Of a stretch of DNA of 7,640 nt, positions 1 to 4,799 are shown piece after piece. Origin of the DNA: Candidatus Methanoperedens sp. (GTDB lineage: Archaea; Halobacteriota; Methanosarcinia; Methanosarcinales; Methanoperedenaceae); the NCBI GenBank assembly GCA_023249275.1, contig JAHFCV010000118.1, positions 1 through 7,640 of the forward strand. Direction: 5' to 3'. Numbering within the stretch: the stretch's first letter is position 1; every line of letters starts with the position of its first letter. The notes below the pieces were generated by a model. The model was given only the letters and a program-made list of their open reading frames with translations. It was not told the origin of the DNA and searched no databases. The position numbers and the translations under genes were made by a program.

Positions 1-296
1 GGTATGGGTATGCTGGCAATGCCTATCCTGGGTTTTGGTATCCTTGAATCCCTTGCAAGTTCGCCGACCATCCTGTGCAGAGCCGGGTATTCCTGTTCAC
101 TCACATACCTTACGCCCATTGACCATTCTACCATTTTCGGACCTATCATGTACTGGAAGAACATCATGGCTGATGCGAGAACACCGTAAAAGAAAAACCC
201 GCTAATTCCCATAGAACTCGCTGCAAATGCAACAAGCCCGTAGACTATGGCAAACATTACTGCCATTATTAGATACAATCTTAATTTAAGCCACAT
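1..296 (-). CDS. htpX: HtpX-type M48 membrane zinc metalloprotease, N-terminal part (runs off left edge)
   Basis: The reading frame from ATG at 296 stays open to position 1, giving 98 residues of a longer protein. It begins MWLKLRLYLI and has two hydrophobic segments, about residues 7-28 and 33-52. An amphipathic stretch follows (MVEWSMGVRYVSEQEYPAL, residues 55-73), then PKPRIGIASIPIP. This order of two membrane helices, a conserved linker and a K-P-R/K-hydrophobic strand matches the start of archaeal HtpX proteins, where the next segment is normally PNAFA. HtpX proteases degrade damaged membrane proteins. The HExxH zinc motif would lie beyond the window edge, so catalytic competence cannot be judged. 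The start is supported by GGTGA seven bases upstream. The gene lies 23 bp after the stop of another membrane peptidase, so it is probably co-transcribed with that gene and the regulator. The family call rests on recalled resemblance and is fairly secure; the exact subgroup is not. Confidence 0.8.
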   Translation of the reverse strand, partial: MWLKLRLYLIMAVMFAIVYGLVAFAASSMGISGFFFYGVLASAMMFFQYMIGPKMVEWSMGVRYVSEQEYPALHRMVGELARDSRIPKPRIGIASIPI

Positions 297-303
297 ATTT
301 TCA

Positions 304-308
304 TCACC
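304..308 (-). promoter_or_regulatory. Shine-Dalgarno site of the htpX-like gene
   Basis: GGTGA on the minus strand lies seven bases before the ATG at 296. It is the usual archaeal ribosome binding sequence and decides the start of the left-edge gene. It lies in the 23-bp gap after the upstream peptidase gene, consistent with translation from a polycistronic message. Confidence 0.6.
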
Positions 309-319
309 ATTACTTTTCC

Positions 320-1000
320 TTAAATAAATACCTTATCAACCTTGTTGCGCGCCGAAGAAAGCGACTCTCTTCCTGCAATCTCGGCTGCAAAACAATCCGC
401 CATATACTCAAGCTCGGAATCGGACGACGAGGAGAATGTCATCAGTGCAAGCTGTTTTAGATAAGGCGTTCTTGAATTATTGCGTATATGCCAGGCTTCA
501 TGCGCCAGTACAGCCTTCAGCTCGCCGTCATCCAGGAGTTCAAGAAGCCCGATTGAGACAAAAATCGACCGCCCTGCGGCAAAAGCCCTGGGAACGGCTG
601 AATCAAAATAATAGATCCTTGCTGATGTGAGCCTGTCCACAAATTCCTGCGCCCATTTCATTATGCTGCCAGCCGGCTTTGCCTGGAGGCGCTTTATCAG
701 TATCAGGTCATAATTCCGAAGAACTGCAAATATCAGCACTGTGGAAATTATAACATATGCAAGGTAGAGATAAAATGTGAGCATATAGCTGCACTTCATT
801 AAGTAAAAGGTCGCTGCGATAGCCAGCAAGATAGCGACCTGGGCTGAAACAAACGTCATAAGCCTCTCTTTCGGTCTCTTGAGCATCATGCTTGCTGCAA
901 GCAAGGCGATTGAAACAACTACGAAAAGCGCCACAAAAGGAGTAAAATCAGATAATCTCAAGCACAGCCCGATGCAGTTAAACTCACCTGATAAACTCAT
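320..1000 (-). CDS. Compact membrane-bound M48/M56-like zinc metallopeptidase
   Basis: The 226-residue protein has three hydrophobic segments (about residues 20-40, 49-67 and 72-94) followed by a soluble domain. That domain carries the zinc-peptidase motif HEAWH at 167-171 (ligands H167 and H171, catalytic E168) inside LKAVLAHEAWH. A second motif, ELEYMADCFAAEIAG, follows at 196-210, where E198 is the probable third zinc ligand. PRAFAAGRSIFVSIGLLELL before the HExxH is typical of M48 proteases. Only 26 residues separate H171 from E198 and they are not hydrophobic, so the membrane hairpin found there in HtpX is missing. The start codon overlaps the stop of the BlaI-like regulator gene (ATGA), and AGTGAT lies five bases upstream. 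With the regulator this resembles a BlaR1-BlaI pair, but there is no visible ligand-binding sensor domain. It may cleave the regulator, or may be a second quality-control protease acting with the downstream HtpX. The peptidase family is well supported; the role is inferred. Confidence 0.8.
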   Translation of the reverse strand: MSLSGEFNCIGLCLRLSDFTPFVALFVVVSIALLAASMMLKRPKERLMTFVSAQVAILLAIAATFYLMKCSYMLTFYLYLAYVIISTVLIFAVLRNYDLILIKRLQAKPAGSIMKWAQEFVDRLTSARIYYFDSAVPRAFAAGRSIFVSIGLLELLDDGELKAVLAHEAWHIRNNSRTPYLKQLALMTFSSSSDSELEYMADCFAAEIAGRESLSSARNKVDKVFI

Positions 1001-1356
1001 TTTTTATCACTGTATTTTGAGAAGTTCTCACGCGCAAGAGGACCGAAAGCGTCTACCAGGCTGTCCAGGATTTTTGTGGTGATTTCGGTTGCGGCTTCTT
1101 CCTCGGAAAAAACCGGCTCATATACATACCGAACCCTTCCGTTTACATTCTCCACGCGCCGTGCAGTATATCCTGCCTTGACCAGCCGATCAAGGGTTCC
1201 TGCCACGCTTGTCAAAGGAATCTTTGTTTTTTCGGTCAGCTCTGACGTGGTCATCTCGCCTTCGTTCCATAACGTCTTCAATATTGAAGCCTCGATAGGG
1301 CTGAAGAACTTGGTGAGACCATTGTTTGAAATATTGATCTGATCCAGCTTAACCAT
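997..1356 (-). CDS. BlaI/MecI/CopY-type winged-helix transcriptional regulator
   Basis: The 119-residue protein has a winged-helix layout. SPIEASILKTLWNEGEMTT (19-37) matches the first helices of BlaI/MecI proteins. IPLTSVAGTLDRLVKAGYTAR (46-66) is the likely recognition helix. NGRVRYVYEPVFSEEEA (72-88) supplies the wing and the Y-x-Y-x-P-x-x-S-x-E-E signature. A C-terminal helix around 93-114 would serve dimerisation. Members are usually 115-130 residues and repress their own operon; in bacteria they are inactivated when a membrane peptidase of the BlaR1/MecR1 type is triggered. The frame is open back to 1506, but that extension would overlap the upstream reductase and is not family-like, so the ATG at 1356 is chosen, 25 bp after the reductase stop. 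No clear ribosome binding site precedes it, which leaves the start a little uncertain. The gene is translationally coupled (ATGA) to the peptidase that follows. No operator could be assigned. Confidence 0.82.
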   Translation of the reverse strand: MVKLDQINISNNGLTKFFSPIEASILKTLWNEGEMTTSELTEKTKIPLTSVAGTLDRLVKAGYTARRVENVNGRVRYVYEPVFSEEEAATEITTKILDSLVDAFGPLARENFSKYSDKK

Positions 1357-1381
1357 AGGTTTACAATTGACGTAAAGGCTC

Positions 1382-2080
1382 TTAAAGATTGTGGACATCC
1401 TTTTGACTCTGGACTTTCCACCTGATAAGAACTCCGTCTTCCAGTCTCTCGCAGGAAATGAGTTCCAGTTTACAGAATCCGCCTGTACATCCATCGCCGT
1501 CCACAAGCGTAGGCGCCGTCTTGCCTCCTATTATAATATTACCGATAAATGTGTATATTTCATCCACAAGCCCTGCTGATATCAATCCCCAGTTCAATGT
1601 CGCGCCACCTTCCACCATGAGGCGTTTGATTCCGCGAGCCTTTAATTCCAGAAGGAGTTTTTCCAGGTTAACGGTCTTTTCACCGGCAGGTATTATTTCA
1701 GCGTACTTCCCAAGCTGCTTTACCTTTTCCCGGGGCGCGCTTTGCGAAACTGCTATTATTCTTTTGCCCTCCCCTTTTTTGAAAATATCAGCGTCTATGG
1801 GCGTCCGCGCCATGCTGTCCACCACGAGCCTCACAGGATTTTCGGGAAGCCCTTCTGCGCATCGCTTTTCTTTTCTCTTTTCCGATTTCACAGTAAGGCT
1901 GGGATTGTCTGAAAACACAGTGCCTATGCCCACCATCACGGCATCCGAGGCAGCCCTGAGTTCATCCATGCGGTCAAAATCGAGTTTGCCTGAAATCCTG
2001 GTCTGCTTTCGCTCTATCGTTGCGATTTTCCCGTCCGCGCTCATGGCAGCGTTGATGAATACGAAGGGTCTTGCCGGCAT
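1382..2080 (-). CDS. arfC: 2,5-diamino-6-(ribosylamino)-4(3H)-pyrimidinone 5'-phosphate reductase
   Basis: The 232-residue protein is an archaeal RibD-C/DHFR-like reductase. It uses NAD(P)H to reduce the ribosyl side chain of the diaminopyrimidine phosphate made from GTP, an early step to riboflavin and the deazaflavin of F420. Signatures are PFVFINAAMSADGKIA (5-20), RKQTRISG (24-31), SDAVMVGIGTVFSDNPSLTV (45-64), NPVRLVVDS (81-89) and LMVEGGATLNWGLISAGLVDE (154-174). Near the C-terminus IIIGGKTAPTLVDGDG (182-197) matches the I-x-G-G-x-x-A-P-T-x-V-x-G-x-G pattern. Full length is close to the roughly 220-230 residues usual for the archaeal enzyme, and the bacterial deaminase domain of RibD is absent, as expected in archaea. 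The start at 2080 places the conserved RPFVF near the N-terminus; no strong ribosome binding site is seen. It is the first gene of the minus-strand group and lies 25 bp before the BlaI-like gene, so it may share that regulator. The symbol follows the methanogen naming and is less certain than the function. Confidence 0.88.
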   Translation of the reverse strand: MPARPFVFINAAMSADGKIATIERKQTRISGKLDFDRMDELRAASDAVMVGIGTVFSDNPSLTVKSEKRKEKRCAEGLPENPVRLVVDSMARTPIDADIFKKGEGKRIIAVSQSAPREKVKQLGKYAEIIPAGEKTVNLEKLLLELKARGIKRLMVEGGATLNWGLISAGLVDEIYTFIGNIIIGGKTAPTLVDGDGCTGGFCKLELISCERLEDGVLIRWKVQSQKDVHNL

Positions 2081-2127
2081 GATTCCATCTTGAACTTCAA
2101 AGCTGAAATATCTAATCTAAACGGGAC

Positions 2128-2258
2128 TGTAAAAAAGTTTGGTGTTGAGCAACTTCTTTGCGTACTTTGCGCCCTCTGCGGTGAAAAAAACCTGCACCGC
2201 AAAGTACGCCAAGAGCGCAAAGTTACTTTATGCGAGATTTAAACCAAAAGATTTTACA
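2128..2258. repeat. 131-bp inverted-repeat (MITE-like) intergenic element
   Basis: The stretch opens with TGTAAAAAAGTTTGG (2128-2142). It closes with the imperfect reverse complement, which read on the minus strand from 2258 is TGTAAAATCTTTTGG, 12 of 15 positions identical. Between these ends lies a strong GC-rich palindrome (2156-2222). There is no open reading frame of note, so any element would be non-autonomous. It fills most of the 244-bp space between divergent arfC and serA and contrasts with its A/T-rich flanks. It could be a MITE-like insertion, or a dispersed intergenic repeat with a structural or regulatory role; the sequence alone does not decide. Confidence 0.5.
2156..2222. repeat. 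Modular palindrome built from 9-mers ending in GCG
   Basis: The left arm (2156-2183) reads as units CTTTGCG, TACTTTGCG, CCCTCTGCG and GTG. The right arm (2195-2222), read on the minus strand, gives CTTTGCG, CTCTTGGCG, TACTTTGCG and GTG. Both arms are 28 bp, separated by an 11-base A-rich loop (2184-2194). Folded as a hairpin, 22 of 28 positions pair by Watson-Crick rules, one is G-T and five mismatch, with a perfect six-pair stem at the loop. Similar chains of GCAAAGNNC units recur between genes in many bacteria and archaea as far as I recall, with no settled function. A terminator is unlikely because both neighbouring genes point away from it. Confidence 0.7.
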
Positions 2259-2313
2259 CACACATCTAAACGAAAAGCTGAAATGCTATTAGCCCAATTA
2301 AACCGATTTATCC

Positions 2314-2318
2314 GGTGA
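2314..2318 (+). promoter_or_regulatory. Shine-Dalgarno site deciding the TTG start of serA
   Basis: GGTGA lies six bases before the TTG at 2325. No ATG or GTG in frame gives a family-like N-terminus, while the TTG gives MKILVSDPVS, exactly where SerA proteins begin. The site therefore supports a non-AUG start. Confidence 0.65.
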
Positions 2319-2324
2319 TAATAC

Positions 2325-3893
2325 TTGAAGATACTTGTAAGCGACCCTGTATCCGAGCAGGGTATCGAAATATTAAAAAAGGAATTTGATGTTGATATAG
2401 CCACAGGTCTTCCGCCTGCCGAACTGATAAAGAGAATAGGAAATTACGAAGCACTCATCGTGCGCAGTGAAACCCAGGTGACAAAAGACGTCATCAATGC
2501 TGGCAAGAAACTCAAAATAATAGGGCGTGCCGGCGTAGGCGTGGATAATATCGACGTAGTTGCGGCGACAGAGCGGGGTATTATCGTTGTGAACGCGCCC
2601 GAGGGCAACACAATATCAGCAGCCGAGCACACCATAGCCATGATGATGGCAATGACCAGGAATATCCCGCAGGCGAATGCTTCGCTAAAAAGCAAGAAAT
2701 GGGACAGGAAGACATTCATGGGGGTTGAAGTCCGGGGAAAAACGCTCGGTGTTGTCGGGCTCGGGAGAATTGGGGCTGAGGTCGCAAAACGGGCGCAGGG
2801 AATGGAGATGAAAATCCTTGCCTATGACCCTTTCATATCGCAGGAGAGAGCCAGTGAACTTGGCGTGGAGCTGACAACTGTTGAGGACATAGTCAGGCGC
2901 GCCGATTATATTACAGTACATACGCCTCTTACCAAAGAGACAAAAGACCTTATCAGCAGCAAAGAATTTGCAATCGCGAAAAAGGGAGTGCGGCTCATCA
3001 ACTGCGCAAGGGGAGGAATTATCAACGAAGAGGCGCTTGCACAAGCGGTCAAAGACGGCATCGTAAGCGGCGCAGCCATCGATGTTTTCACCAAGGAGCC
3101 GCCATTTGAAAATCCGCTTCTTGAACTTGACCGCGTTATTGTGACGCCGCACCTTGGCGCATCGACCGAGGAAGCCCAGATAAACGTAGCAGTCTCCGTA
3201 GCCGAGCAGATAGTCAATGCTTTAAAAGGTCTTCCTGTGAAGAATGCCATTAACATGCCCTATGTAAAACCTGATGTGATGAAGATAATTGAGCCATACA
3301 TGCCGCTGGCTGAAAAATTGGGAAAAATAGGCACCCAATTGATGAGAAATTACGAGAAGATTGAAGTGTCATACAGCGGCGAAATTGCTGATAAAGACGT
3401 GGCTCCCTTAACCCTGGCTGTATTGAAAGGGCTGCTTGAACCCGTGCTTGGACCCGGCGTGAATTATGTAAATGCGCCCACGATTGCAAAAGAGCGAAAG
3501 ATAAAGGTCACAGAGAGCAAATCAAAGACCGCAGAATCCTATCCAAGCCAGATTTCCGTGAAATTAAGTAAGAAAGGCGAGGATAAACTGGTGAGCGGCT
3601 CAATCATAGGGAAAGAACCGCGCATCGTTCAAATAGACGAATACCGCATCGATGTCGTACCCTCAAGGTTCATGATAGTTGCGAAACATGAAGACCACCC
3701 CAATATCATAGGACCGTGCTGCATGATACTCGGAAAGAACATGATTAATATCGCGGGGATGCAGGTGGGCAGGATTACCGCTGGAGGCGAGGCTATCATG
3801 GTGCTTAATGTGGATAGCGAAGTGAGTAACGGCATACTTGATGAAATCCGGTCGGTTGATGGTATAATAGATGCGAAACTTGTGGTACTGTAA
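2325..3893 (+). CDS. serA: D-3-phosphoglycerate dehydrogenase
   Basis: The 522-residue protein oxidises 3-phosphoglycerate to 3-phosphohydroxypyruvate with NAD+, the first step of phosphorylated serine synthesis in the cytosol. Seen in order: an N-terminal substrate-binding half with IIGRAGVGVDNID (65-77); the nucleotide fold with G145-L-G-R-I-G150 and D168 after the second strand; and the catalytic residues R229 (NCARGG), E258 (TKEPP) and H276 (TPHLGAS). An intervening allosteric substrate-binding domain follows at about 315-445. A C-terminal ACT domain starts near 449 (FMIVAKHEDHPNIIG) and runs to the end. The length fits the long archaeal and Mycobacterium-type form of about 525 residues, so serine feedback through the ACT domain is plausible. 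It starts at TTG with GGTGA upstream. The stop is followed after three bases by a small membrane protein gene, probably co-transcribed. The upstream space holds a repeat element shared with divergent arfC. All key residues are present and I see no sign of damage. Confidence 0.96.
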   Translation: MKILVSDPVSEQGIEILKKEFDVDIATGLPPAELIKRIGNYEALIVRSETQVTKDVINAGKKLKIIGRAGVGVDNIDVVAATERGIIVVNAPEGNTISAAEHTIAMMMAMTRNIPQANASLKSKKWDRKTFMGVEVRGKTLGVVGLGRIGAEVAKRAQGMEMKILAYDPFISQERASELGVELTTVEDIVRRADYITVHTPLTKETKDLISSKEFAIAKKGVRLINCARGGIINEEALAQAVKDGIVSGAAIDVFTKEPPFENPLLELDRVIVTPHLGASTEEAQINVAVSVAEQIVNALKGLPVKNAINMPYVKPDVMKIIEPYMPLAEKLGKIGTQLMRNYEKIEVSYSGEIADKDVAPLTLAVLKGLLEPVLGPGVNYVNAPTIAKERKIKVTESKSKTAESYPSQISVKLSKKGEDKLVSGSIIGKEPRIVQIDEYRIDVVPSRFMIVAKHEDHPNIIGPCCMILGKNMINIAGMQVGRITAGGEAIMVLNVDSEVSNGILDEIRSVDGIIDAKLVVL

Positions 3894-3896
3894 ATC

Positions 3897-4082
3897 ATGA
3901 AGAAAAAACCCCTTGAAATCATTTTATCCGTTGCTTCCGTGGCGGTATTTATTATTTTGATTGCTGCTGTAAAGCTTATCGTGCCTTCATCATCGGGTTA
4001 TGGCTATACTGCAGCTCTGCTTATTTTTTTTGTAATAATGGGAATGGCGGGGTTAAAGCTCGCTGAAATCCCGGATAAATGA
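3897..4082 (+). CDS. Small two-helix membrane protein, function unknown
   Basis: I do not recognise this 61-residue protein. It begins with a basic MKKKP, followed by a strongly hydrophobic helix (about 8-30), a short SSSGYGY turn (32-38) and a second hydrophobic helix (about 39-55), and ends in KLAEIPDK. The pattern suggests two membrane spans with both ends on the same, probably cytoplasmic, side. The ATG lies three bases after the serA stop, so it is very likely on the same message and perhaps translated by re-initiation; no separate ribosome binding site fits in the gap, though purine-rich serA codons lie upstream. No cysteine, histidine or other catalytic signature is visible. The position gives no safe hint of a link to serine metabolism. 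Clear start, stop and hydrophobic periodicity make it a probable real gene. Confidence 0.65.
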   Translation: MKKKPLEIILSVASVAVFIILIAAVKLIVPSSSGYGYTAALLIFFVIMGMAGLKLAEIPDK

Positions 4083-4143
4083 GAAATGGAAGTGAAGATT
4101 GGATTTTATGTCATGTGTGGTTAACATAGATTCGATTTTGTGT

Positions 4144-4178
4144 TAAGTGTATTAGTCATCATTATTAAAATACACTTA
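4144..4178. repeat. Perfect 10-bp inverted repeat upstream of guaAA
   Basis: TAAGTGTATT at 4144-4153 is matched by its exact reverse complement AATACACTTA at 4169-4178, with a 15-base A/T-rich spacer. It lies between the serA-membrane protein pair and guaAA, 14 bases upstream of the guaAA TATA-like box. Position and symmetry suit a dimeric regulator site controlling guaAA. A transcription terminator hairpin for the upstream pair is possible but less likely, since the stem is A/T-rich and lacks a following T tract. Confidence 0.5.
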
Positions 4179-4191
4179 CATCGACCCATTA

Positions 4192-4202
4192 TTTTTATAT
4201 TA
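4192..4202 (+). promoter_or_regulatory. TATA-like box of guaAA
   Basis: TTTTTATATTA is centred about 27 bases before the guaAA ATG, the spacing at which archaeal transcription would start at or next to that codon. No GGTGA-type site precedes the ATG, so the message is probably leaderless. This is inferred from spacing only. Confidence 0.5.
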
Positions 4203-4223
4203 CCTGCTACAATCTAAACTAAA

Positions 4224-4799
4224 ATGGTAAAGCTCATCGTCATCAACAACTACGGTCAGACCTGTCACCTCATACACCGCGCCGTGCGGGACTTAGACCA
4301 GGAAGTGGAGCTGATGAAAAATACCTCATCCATAGAGGAAATACTCGCAAAAGAACCGGACGGGCTCATTTTAAGCGGCGGTCCCACCCTTGAACGCGCC
4401 GGAAATTGTGGTTTATATGTCAAAGAACTCGACCTCCCAATCCTGGGCATTTGCCTGGGTCACCAGGTAATGGCAAAAGCTTACGGCGGTGAGGTAAAGA
4501 CAGGCGCCGCAGGGGGTTATGCAGCAGTCGAGATAGAAGTCATCGAGGAAAACGATATATTAAAGGGCATAGGTCCTAAAACAATGGTGTGGGCGTCCCA
4601 TGCTGATGAGGTGTGCTCCCTGCCGCCTGATTTCATAAAGCTTGCCCGTTCCCGCATCTGCGAAGTGGAAGCCATGAAACATAAGACAAAACCGCTTTAT
4701 GGCGTCCAGTGGCATCCTGAAGTCTCTCATACAGAGCGGGGAAACGACCTTCTCAGGAACTTTTTTGAGGTTTGCCTGAACTATCAACGAGTTGCATGA
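4224..4799 (+). CDS. guaAA: GMP synthase subunit A (glutamine amidotransferase)
   Basis: The 191-residue protein is a class I glutamine amidotransferase that releases ammonia from glutamine for conversion of XMP to GMP by a separate synthetase subunit (GuaAB), which is not in this window. Visible signatures are the N-terminal MVKLIVINNYGQTCHLIHR, oxyanion-loop SGGPTLERAG (51-60), nucleophile elbow GICLGHQ with C77, VWASHADEV (122-130), and YGVQWHPEVSHTERG (159-173) with H164 and E166 of the triad. Most bacteria fuse this domain to the synthetase; the stand-alone form of about 190 residues is typical of archaea. In the usual VWMSHGDEV motif the methionine and glycine are both alanine here, a conservative change. 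No ribosome binding site is seen and a TATA-like box sits about 27 bases upstream, so translation is probably leaderless. The last 47 bp, including the stop, overlap the end of the convergent transporter gene. Confidence 0.95.
   Translation: MVKLIVINNYGQTCHLIHRAVRDLDQEVELMKNTSSIEEILAKEPDGLILSGGPTLERAGNCGLYVKELDLPILGICLGHQVMAKAYGGEVKTGAAGGYAAVEIEVIEENDILKGIGPKTMVWASHADEVCSLPPDFIKLARSRICEVEAMKHKTKPLYGVQWHPEVSHTERGNDLLRNFFEVCLNYQRVA

Larger units (their letters stand above)
2115..2272. repeat. 9-bp direct repeats (ATCTAAACG) flanking the intergenic inverted-repeat element
   Basis: ATCTAAACG occurs at 2115-2123 and again at 2264-2272, four and five bases outside the TGTAAAA/TTTTACA ends of the inverted-repeat element. 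This is the layout expected of a target-site duplication, although the small gaps mean the true element ends may differ by a few bases. A second direct repeat, AAAGCTGAAAT, lies further out at 2099-2109 and 2274-2284. Its order relative to the first repeat is reversed on the two sides, which a simple insertion does not explain. Alternatively these are paired regulator sites serving the divergent arfC and serA genes. Confidence 0.45.

Noticed and set aside
4..189. Plus-strand open frame of 61 residues at the left edge
   Set aside because: It lies wholly opposite the HtpX-like gene, whose translation is clearly family-like; the plus frame shows no recognisable motif.
1357..1506. N-terminal extension of the BlaI-like protein
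   Set aside because: It would overlap the end of arfC by 125 bp and has no resemblance to the family; the ATG at 1356 gives the usual length.
1458..2093. Long plus-strand open frame (211 residues) antisense to arfC
   Set aside because: It mirrors a well-supported enzyme gene; its serine- and proline-rich product has no domain pattern and is a typical shadow frame.
2156..2222. Possible CRISPR fragment
   Set aside because: The repeated unit is only 9 bp, without spacers of regular length and arranged as an inverted pair, so it does not fit an array.
2156..2222. Transcription terminator hairpin
   Set aside because: Both flanking genes start away from this region, so no transcript of a neighbouring gene should end here.
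2685..3256. Minus-strand open frames inside serA
   Set aside because: They are opposite an intact, strongly conserved SerA coding sequence and show no family features.
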